Below, piece after piece: positions 57,849 through 64,000 of a DNA stretch of 64,000 nt (positions are counted from its first letter, which is position 1; each line of letters starts with the position of its first letter). The notes under the pieces were generated by a model. The model saw only the letters and a list, made by a program, of their open reading frames with translations, was not told the origin of the DNA and did no database searches. The stretch is taken from NCBI RefSeq assembly GCF_043195125.1, contig NZ_JBAFWR010000001.1; one strand, given 5' to 3'. The position numbers and the translations under genes are program-made. This stretch comes from NCEH01 sp043195125 (GTDB lineage: Bacteria > Pseudomonadota > Alphaproteobacteria > Rhizobiales > Xanthobacteraceae).

Positions 57849-58906
57849 CAGGAGGCGAGCCCCAGCCGCTGGCCGGCATAGCGGGTGCGCAGCGGCTCCC
57901 ACCAGCCGGGATTGGCGAGATACCATTCGATGGTCTTGCGCAGACCGGTTTCGAAGGTTTCGCGCGGGCTCCAGCCGAGCTCGGTGTTCAGCTTGGAAAA
58001 GTCGATGGCATAGCGCGCGTCGTGACCCGGCCGGTCGGTGACAAAGCGGATCAGATCCTCGCGCTTGCCGATGCGGGCATCCGGGCGGATGTCGTCGAGA
58101 ATGGCGCAGATGGTCCGCACCACATCGATATTGCGCCGCTCATTGGCGCCGCCGACATTATAGCTCTCGCCCACACGGCCCTTCGAGCCGATCAGGTGCA
58201 GCGCCTCGGCATGGTCCTCCACGAACAGCCAGTCGCGCACATTCTCGCCCGCGCCATAGACCGGCAGCGGCAGGCCTTCCAGCGCGTTGAGAATGATGAG
58301 CGGGATCAACTTCTCGGGGAAATGGTAAGGCCCGTAATTGTTCGAGCAGTTCGACATCACCACCGGGAGGCCGTAGGTGTGATGCCAGGCGCGCACCAGA
58401 TGGTCCGACGAAGCCTTGGAGGCGGAATAGGGCGAATTGGGCTGGTAGGGCGTCTCCTCGCGGAAGAACCCCTCGGCGCCGAGGCTGCCGAACACCTCGT
58501 CTGTGGAAATGTGCTGGAAGCGGAAGGCATCGCGCGCCGCGCCCTCCAGGCCGCGCCAATAGCGCAGGGCTTCCTGCAGCAGCGTATAGGTGCCGATGAC
58601 ATTGGTGGTGATGAAGGCCGAAGGCCCGTCGATCGAGCGGTCCACATGGCTTTCGGCCGCAAGATGCATGACGCGGTCGGGCCGGAAGCTCTCAAGCGCA
58701 GCCTGGAATGCGGCGGCATCGCAAATATCGGCCTGCACGAAGCTGTGGCGCGGATTGTCCATCACCGGGGCCAGCGACGTGAGCGTACCCGCATAGGTCA
58801 GGCTGTCGTAGGTCAGGACCTCAGCGGAGGTGGACGCTATGAGATAGCGCACCAGGGCCGACCCGATGAAGCCCGCTCCACCGGTAACAAGAATGCGTTG
58901 TGCCAT
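57848..58906 (-). CDS. rfbB: dTDP-glucose 4,6-dehydratase
   Basis: Converts dTDP-glucose to the 4-keto-6-deoxy sugar; 352 residues. GGAGFIGSALVRYL (NAD site), HLAAESHVDRSIDGP, STDEVFGSLG and YSASKASSDHLVRAWHHTYG. It lies 18 bases after rfbC. Confidence 0.98.
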   Translation of the reverse strand: MAQRILVTGGAGFIGSALVRYLIASTSAEVLTYDSLTYAGTLTSLAPVMDNPRHSFVQADICDAAAFQAALESFRPDRVMHLAAESHVDRSIDGPSAFITTNVIGTYTLLQEALRYWRGLEGAARDAFRFQHISTDEVFGSLGAEGFFREETPYQPNSPYSASKASSDHLVRAWHHTYGLPVVMSNCSNNYGPYHFPEKLIPLIILNALEGLPLPVYGAGENVRDWLFVEDHAEALHLIGSKGRVGESYNVGGANERRNIDVVRTICAILDDIRPDARIGKREDLIRFVTDRPGHDARYAIDFSKLNTELGWSPRETFETGLRKTIEWYLANPGWWEPLRTRYAGQRLGLAS

Positions 58907-58924
58907 AATCGCCCCGTCGTGCCG

Positions 58925-59482
58925 TCACGCGTAGGTGAACGGGCTATCATAATCCTTCAGGCGCGGCCATTCGCGATCCTTATCGGACAGCAAGGGATCC
59001 GACGCCGGCCATTCGATCGCAAGGTCGGGGTCGTCCCACGCTATGCCGCCCTCGCTTTCGCGGGAATACGAACCGTCGACCTTGTAGGCCACCTTGCTGT
59101 CGGGCTCTATTGTGCAAAAGGCGTGAGCGAAACCGTGAGGGATGAACAATTGTTCGCCCTTTTCCGCGGTCAGCGTGGCGCCCACCCAGCGGCCGTAGGT
59201 CGGCGACCCTTTGCGGATATCCACCGCGACGTCGAACACCGCGCCGGCGATGACGCGCACCAGCTTTGCCTGGGCAAACGGCGGGGCTTGAAAGTGAAGC
59301 CCGCGAATAGTCCCGACGGGAACCGAGAGGGACTCGTTGTCCTGGATGAAGCGCGAGGTAATGCCGTTCGCGCTATACCGCGCCTCAACATAAGTTTCGC
59401 TGAAATAGCCGCGCGGATCTTTGAACCGGGGCGGAACAACCAGGATGACCTCGGGGATCGCCAGTGGGGTGAAAGACGTCAT
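58925..59482 (-). CDS. rfbC: dTDP-4-dehydrorhamnose 3,5-epimerase
   Basis: Epimerises the 4-keto intermediate; 185 residues, cupin fold. DPRGYFSETY, NESLSVPVGTIRGLHFQ (catalytic His) and IPHGFAHAFCTIEPDSKVAY. ATG 59482 gives normal family length; the ribosome site is poor, and a TTG eight codons upstream is also in frame. Confidence 0.96.
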   Translation of the reverse strand: MTSFTPLAIPEVILVVPPRFKDPRGYFSETYVEARYSANGITSRFIQDNESLSVPVGTIRGLHFQAPPFAQAKLVRVIAGAVFDVAVDIRKGSPTYGRWVGATLTAEKGEQLFIPHGFAHAFCTIEPDSKVAYKVDGSYSRESEGGIAWDDPDLAIEWPASDPLLSDKDREWPRLKDYDSPFTYA

Positions 59483-59568
59483 ATGAAAGCGCGCAGCCCC
59501 CTGCAAAGGTGTGTCGGGAAACTAGCCTTGGGCCCCCGCAAGGTCAATGAGCAGTTGCAGCATTTTCA

Positions 59569-59607
59569 GGGCGGGCGGGCCTCCATTCGCGGGGTGAGCC
59601 CGCCCTC
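59569..59607 (-). terminator. Hairpin between manC and rfbC
   Basis: AGGGCGGGC (59569-59577) and GCCCGCCCT (59599-59607), 15 bases after the manC stop. On the minus strand it is followed by GAAAATG, without a T run; termination may be partial. Confidence 0.55.
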
Positions 59608-59621
59608 CATGCGGCATTGCA

Positions 59622-61040
59622 TCATGCGCGATGGTAGATGTCCTCGATGCGAACGATATCGTCCTCGCCGAGATAAGATCCGGTCTGGACTTCGATCAGT
59701 TCGAGGTTGATCCGGCCGGGATTGGCGAGCCGGTGCACGCCCCCCAGCGGAATATAGGTGGATTCATTCTCCCGCACCGTGAAGATGCGATCGTCGATCG
59801 TCACTTCGGCCGTGCCGCGCACAACCACCCAATGCTCCGCCCTGTGGTGGTGCTTCTGCAACGAGAGCTTGGCGCCGGGCTCGACGACGATCCTCTTCAC
59901 ATGGAACCGCTCGCCGCGACAGATGGTCTGGTAGGTGCCCCAGGGGCGATGCACCTTGAGGTGCTCGTCGGCGGCATTGATTTTGGCGGCTTTGAGCGAG
60001 GCGACCAGAGCCTTCACGTCCTGGCTGCGATTGGACGGCATCACCAGCACAGCGTCTTCCGTGGCGATGACCGACAGGCCCTCCAGGCCGATGCCGGTGA
60101 CGAGCGGTCCATCCGAGCGCACGTAAGAATTGTGGCTATCGAGAAGTGCAACGGAGCCCTGAACCACATTGCCGTCGGCGTCCGGCGTGCCGATTTCGCG
60201 CACCGCATCCCAGGAGCCGATATCAGACCAGCCGAAATCGCCGCCGATCACCGCCGCGTTGGTGGTATGTTCAAGTACCGCAAAGTCGATCGATTTGGCG
60301 GGGGCCGCCTCGAACGCCTCACGGCCGAGGCGGATGAATCCGAGATCTTCCGACGCGGTCGCGACGGCCTTCAGCGCGGCATCGGTCAGTTCCGGCTCGA
60401 AGCGCTGGGCTTCGGCGATCATCAGCCCTGCGGGAAAGAGAAAATTTCCCGAATTCCAGAGAAATCCCTCCGAAACGTAGCGAGAAGCGGTTTCTCTGTC
60501 GGGTTTCTCCACGAACGCGGACACCACATTGCCGCCCGCGGCAAGCGGCGCGCCGAGGCGAATATAGCCATAGCTGGTGCGCGGAGAATCCGGAACGATG
60601 CCGAAAGTCACGATCTTCCCAGTGGCCGCCACCTGCGCCGCCACGCTAACAGCCTCAAGGAACGCCTTGGGTTTGAGCACAACATGGTCGGCCGCAAGCG
60701 CCAGGACCAGCACCTCTTCCCCATGGAGCTTCTGAGCCATCGCCGCAGCCGCGATAAGCGCCGGCGCACTGTCGCGCCGCGCAGGCTCCAGGATCACTGT
60801 GGCCTCAACGCCAATCTCCGCCGCCTGACGCTGCGCGAAGAAGCGGAAATCATCGTTCGTAACCACGATGGGGGAAAGAAACATCGATTTATCAGAGACT
60901 CGGGAGATGGTATCCTGATAAAGTGTCAATCCCTCGGTTAAAGTCAGAAATTGCTTCGGCAGCGTATTCCGAGACAGCGGCCACAAGCGCGTCCCCGTTC
61001 CCCCCGCTAGAATAACCGGGACAATTTTCGCCGAGCTCAT
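59622..61040 (-). CDS. manC: Mannose-1-phosphate guanylyltransferase / mannose-6-phosphate isomerase
   Basis: A 472-residue type II PMI-GMP enzyme making GDP-mannose for polysaccharides. N-terminal nucleotidyltransferase: VILAGGTGTRLWPLSRNTLP and KQF; ADHVV; FVEKPD; NSGNFLF. C-terminal isomerase cupin: RPWGTYQTI and KLSLQKHHHRAEHWVVVRG. It lies between a glycosyltransferase and the rhamnose genes, all on the minus strand. Confidence 0.97.
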   Translation of the reverse strand: MSSAKIVPVILAGGTGTRLWPLSRNTLPKQFLTLTEGLTLYQDTISRVSDKSMFLSPIVVTNDDFRFFAQRQAAEIGVEATVILEPARRDSAPALIAAAAMAQKLHGEEVLVLALAADHVVLKPKAFLEAVSVAAQVAATGKIVTFGIVPDSPRTSYGYIRLGAPLAAGGNVVSAFVEKPDRETASRYVSEGFLWNSGNFLFPAGLMIAEAQRFEPELTDAALKAVATASEDLGFIRLGREAFEAAPAKSIDFAVLEHTTNAAVIGGDFGWSDIGSWDAVREIGTPDADGNVVQGSVALLDSHNSYVRSDGPLVTGIGLEGLSVIATEDAVLVMPSNRSQDVKALVASLKAAKINAADEHLKVHRPWGTYQTICRGERFHVKRIVVEPGAKLSLQKHHHRAEHWVVVRGTAEVTIDDRIFTVRENESTYIPLGGVHRLANPGRINLELIEVQTGSYLGEDDIVRIEDIYHRA

Positions 61041-61122
61041 TGTGGTCTCCGATCCATCTCGTGCCGTTCAATTGGCACGGTGGCGTCCAGTTCGTCCAGC
61101 ACATCGCGTGGGTATAAATATG

Positions 61123-63834
61123 TCACCCGAGCGGGCTGGGGAAATGGCTCGCCAGTGATTTGTGGAACATGATCTGTCGGTAAAGCGAAAGGTAGTCGTC
61201 CGCCATTGCTGCAACGTCACGCTCGGTTCCCGTGCCGGACTGCCAGTGTTCGATCTCGATCCGTCTGGCCTCATATTCGTCGGGTCGCCGTTCCAGATGC
61301 GCGATCAATGCGCATATGTCTTCAGCGCCTGCGTCTTGCGGTAAAAGCCATCCACCGCCGGATTCGCGGATCCGCTCGCCCACCGCACCACGATCAAAAG
61401 CTATGACCGGAACGCCACAGGACCAAAGCTCGGTCAGTGTGTGGCTGTAGGTTTCGGGCCAGATTGACAGAACAAGTCCGATGTGGGGACGAATCCTGGC
61501 TACGATCTCGGGAAAATCCTCGCGCGTATAAGGCCCGGACGTGATCAATGCGCTGTTCTGAACTTCCGCCACAGACGCGCCCACGACATGGATTTCCATC
61601 TCATCCACCGGACGTAGTTCCTGAATCTGTAACAGAACATCAGACCCCTTCGCGGGCGAAATATTGCCGGGCGCTATCAACCGTAAAGGCGTGCCTGGTG
61701 CGGGCGGAAAAACATCGACCAGTTCCGTCATGACCAGATCGCGGCCGTGCGGGATGACATTGAAAGGGCGGTCCTTCAACAACGGGTAATGAGACCGCAT
61801 GAGGTCCCGCGCGGCTTGCGAGGTCGTAACGAAGGCATCGCATGCCAGAAGCGTATTCTCCATCATCTCCTTCCAGGTGCGGACGAAGCGGTGCTTCAGC
61901 GGGGGTGAATGCGCCATGTCCCAGAGGTCCGGCGTGCACGCGGTTTCGGATTGGGTGCACACACCTCCGCAATAAATGTTATTGCCGTCCAAAAGTCGAA
62001 GCGAAGGACATACGGAATAATAATCATGAAAAGAGTAGATCACCGGAATATGCAGGGTACGTGCAATCCAGGGAAGGGAAAGGCTGTGCCAGGCGATATG
62101 GCGGATGTGCAGCAACTCGATCGCAAATTCAATCAGCCAACGTTGAAGTATCTGATTATATTCAGCAGAAACGTGGGACCCGAGGGTCATCGGCTCCAGT
62201 AGACGATGGCTGCGAATGAGCGCGCCGGAGGGGTCCGTCAACGTCAGCATCTGCCCATCGCTGCGAAGCACCAGCATCTCTACGTCCCTAGCGACGCCGC
62301 GCTGAAGATCCCGATTTGTCTGTGGCGTGCCACCTGTATCCGTAGAAATGACGGACAGAACTCGCATTTTCGCGCTCACGTGGGCTCCCTCGGCACGAAA
62401 CCTCGCCATCGCGAGTGCCTGATTGGCCCTGATCGACTCGATCAAGCTCTCAAGCTCCGGGAAAACCGAAAACAACGCATTTGCGCCCGGCAGCGCTCCC
62501 GATCCCAATTTTCGGTCCAAACGGTCGGCACTCAAACTGCGCAGAACCAGAGTTCGATCGTCGACGACATGGCGCCATCCCAGCTTGCTCGCCTTCAAAC
62601 ACAATGCGATCTGGGCCGTCCCGTCGATAGAAAGGGATTCAACGTCGTGGATCTCCACGTCCTCAAGCGCAGATCGTCGGATATAAACGCATGGACCCTG
62701 GGCCACTGGCGTCGCGGGAAAAAGACTGAGGCTACGTTGCGTGACGCTCCGACACAGCCCGTCGCGAAGACGGGTCTCGAGCGGGGTCGCAATGGGCAAG
62801 TCGAACAGCCCCCCCGCGTTCGAAAGTGCCGTCGCGGTGGCGATGTTTCCTTCACTGTAGACCGCTGTCGCAAGCCCGGACAGCCACCCCGGGCCGACAA
62901 GCACGTCCGATTTCAGAAGCACGATATCTTCGCCGGGCACCATATTTAAGGCCGCGTTCACAGCATTTGCACGGAAGACACGTCCTGGATCATCCTTGAT
63001 GAAAATAACCCGATCCGAGCGGCTCAGCTGTTCCAGATAACTGGCGGCGGAAGGATCCAAACGCCCATCTTGTACAAGGACCAATCGCGCGTTCGCCTCC
63101 GTGTGCGTCAGCACGGAAATAACGCAGGCGCATACGGATTCGAGCCCGCCGCCCACCCGGGCGAGGATCGCGACGGGCCGTTCTGAGCGATATGCGGGAG
63201 GGTAATATTGGCGTGAAAGCCGCTCGGCATCCTGGGCCATGGACGCGTCGAGTGTCGCATCAAACCTCAAGGACCTAACCAGGCCATTGGTCTGAAACAC
63301 AGCAAGGTCGAACGTCTCTGTCTCCTGCGCAGAGAAGGGCAGCGGAAAACAACAGATGGCGCGTGGGGATGTATCGCCGCTCGTGGGCTTGCGCGTGTCG
63401 AGAACAAAATCCAGGTAAAAGACACCATTGATCTCAACTTCGATCAATACACGCGAGACCTGCATGTCTGTCGTCGCCTGAAGGGTGCACCAGCCCTTTT
63501 CTGCACGGGCGGAAATCTCGACATCAAATGTTCGAACGGCGCGCGCATCAAGGACTTGCAGGTTGAAGGTGAGGGCGACTATTTTCTCCTCGCGGGACCA
63601 ACCAACCTCGACGTTGGAGAAGCCAGCTCGTAAGATTTCGGCGGTCGACACAGCAAATTCCAGCCGCGCGCCGCCATCCTCTCCAGAGGCGAACATATGT
63701 TCAGGGCGCAGCGGGAAGGGAAACTTATCGACGACTATAAACAGGTTGCGAACGACACATAAATTCTGCTCTAACCGGATGAAGCCGGTGATTGCATTGG
63801 CATCGATAGTTTCGATCTTTCCGACGATGCTCAT
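61123..63834 (-). CDS. Large two-domain glycosyltransferase
   Basis: A 903-residue cytoplasmic protein. Residues about 1-220 have no recognised family. About 225-480 resemble a GT2 domain (SVLTHTEANARLVLVQDGR; GEDIVLLKSDVLVGPGWLSG), with the usual second Asp-x-Asp reduced to LLKSDV. About 495-880 are a GT-B/GT4 domain: RVLSVISTDTGGTPQTNRDL, SFHDYYSVCPSLRLLDGN, IAPGNISPAKGSDVLLQIQE and the C-terminal YSHTLTELWSCGVPVIAFDR. It probably adds sugars (rhamnose or mannose fit the neighbours) to a surface polysaccharide. Slightly lower GC than the flanks. Confidence 0.88.
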   Translation of the reverse strand: MSIVGKIETIDANAITGFIRLEQNLCVVRNLFIVVDKFPFPLRPEHMFASGEDGGARLEFAVSTAEILRAGFSNVEVGWSREEKIVALTFNLQVLDARAVRTFDVEISARAEKGWCTLQATTDMQVSRVLIEVEINGVFYLDFVLDTRKPTSGDTSPRAICCFPLPFSAQETETFDLAVFQTNGLVRSLRFDATLDASMAQDAERLSRQYYPPAYRSERPVAILARVGGGLESVCACVISVLTHTEANARLVLVQDGRLDPSAASYLEQLSRSDRVIFIKDDPGRVFRANAVNAALNMVPGEDIVLLKSDVLVGPGWLSGLATAVYSEGNIATATALSNAGGLFDLPIATPLETRLRDGLCRSVTQRSLSLFPATPVAQGPCVYIRRSALEDVEIHDVESLSIDGTAQIALCLKASKLGWRHVVDDRTLVLRSLSADRLDRKLGSGALPGANALFSVFPELESLIESIRANQALAMARFRAEGAHVSAKMRVLSVISTDTGGTPQTNRDLQRGVARDVEMLVLRSDGQMLTLTDPSGALIRSHRLLEPMTLGSHVSAEYNQILQRWLIEFAIELLHIRHIAWHSLSLPWIARTLHIPVIYSFHDYYSVCPSLRLLDGNNIYCGGVCTQSETACTPDLWDMAHSPPLKHRFVRTWKEMMENTLLACDAFVTTSQAARDLMRSHYPLLKDRPFNVIPHGRDLVMTELVDVFPPAPGTPLRLIAPGNISPAKGSDVLLQIQELRPVDEMEIHVVGASVAEVQNSALITSGPYTREDFPEIVARIRPHIGLVLSIWPETYSHTLTELWSCGVPVIAFDRGAVGERIRESGGGWLLPQDAGAEDICALIAHLERRPDEYEARRIEIEHWQSGTGTERDVAAMADDYLSLYRQIMFHKSLASHFPSPLG

Positions 63835-64000
63835 CAGGGACTTCCGACGAGGTTCATGACGCCGCGCCTGAGCCTTCTTGCGCCCAACGTTCGTCGTGCA
63901 TGTCCGAGCTGCAGGACCGGTATGGGACCTTTCGCTCCAAGTCCGATGGATATGGTCAGCGCTCGGGGTCTCTTCATGATTCTTCGTATCAGGCTATATG
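63834..64000 (-). CDS. C-terminal end of an unidentified upstream gene (partial)
   Basis: On the minus strand a frame is open from the window edge to a TGA at 63836-63834 that overlaps the glycosyltransferase ATG as TGATG. It encodes about 54 residues (YSLIRRIMKRPRALTISIGL ... GVMNLVGSP), basic and without a recognisable domain. The one-base overlap resembles the other polysaccharide genes here, which supports a real upstream gene; an internal ATG could instead make it a short spurious ORF. Confidence 0.5.
   Translation of the reverse strand, partial: YSLIRRIMKRPRALTISIGLGAKGPIPVLQLGHARRTLGARRLRRGVMNLVGSP

Noticed and set aside
1..64000. CRISPR array, insertion sequences, prophage or integrase genes
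   Set aside because: No regular spaced repeats, transposase motifs or phage structural genes were seen on either strand.

Overview
The window is a high-GC chromosomal segment of an alphaproteobacterium, most likely in Hyphomicrobiales (Xanthobacter/Ancylobacter/Azorhizobium-like; genus not proven). The reasons are dense GC-rich genes, many 4-bp ATGA/GTGA overlaps, a tetrahydromethanopterin (H4MPT) C1-transfer cluster beside fructose-bisphosphatase and ribulose-phosphate epimerase, and a selenocysteine formate dehydrogenase. Together these suggest a methylotroph that oxidises C1 units to CO2 and may refix it by the Calvin cycle. That lifestyle is inferred; RuBisCO and methanol dehydrogenase are not in the window.

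Layout. 1-6.4 kb: the 5' part of fdoG (minus) with an in-frame UGA and SECIS-like hairpin; divergent from it a TlpA-like thioredoxin, a coupled exported transglutaminase-like protein and selD. 6.4-7.9 kb: a two-domain small-molecule kinase. 8.2-16.2 kb: a complete kdpFABCDE potassium locus preceded by an extra 27-codon membrane peptide. 16.3-18.7 kb: small proteins (DUF982, GCG_CRPN, a membrane protein, RcnB family). 19.0-20.1 kb: an AT-rich YopT/AvrPphB-type cysteine protease gene facing the 3' end of a tRNA(CAU). 20.2-25.6 kb: SIMPL protein, diacylglycerol-kinase-like protein, two small membrane proteins, a polyamine-binding protein and an acyl-CoA synthetase. 25.8-37.2 kb: rpe, fbp and the H4MPT block (FolB-type aldolase, ASKHA protein, three ATP-grasp ligases, HisA-like protein, CitG-like protein, mch, mtdB, beta-RFAP synthase, HIT protein). 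37.3-40.7 kb: circularly permuted ATP-grasp, alpha-E and transglutaminase-fold operon. 40.8-46.5 kb: MoCF-domain protein, CO-dehydrogenase-like large subunit without partner subunits, DMT exporter, split chromate transporter. 46.65 kb: an exact parS palindrome. 46.7-55.9 kb: stand-alone Lrp-type sensor domain, TPP riboswitch with thiD, XRE-cupin regulator, PepSY/flavodoxin/reductase fusion, PAP2 phosphatase-autotransporter fusion, fpr. 56.1-64 kb: dTDP-rhamnose genes (rfbCBDA), manC and a large glycosyltransferase of a surface polysaccharide locus.

How the parts work together. The H4MPT genes (mtdB, mch and cofactor synthesis) carry formaldehyde-level C1 units towards formate; Sec-formate dehydrogenase, supplied with selenophosphate by SelD, can oxidise formate to CO2. 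The strongest outliers from this housekeeping picture are the C58-type protease gene beside the tRNA, the transglutaminase-fold protein lacking both catalytic Cys and His, the PAP2-autotransporter fusion, the parS site and the Kdp leader peptide. No CRISPR array, insertion sequence, integrase or rRNA was seen.
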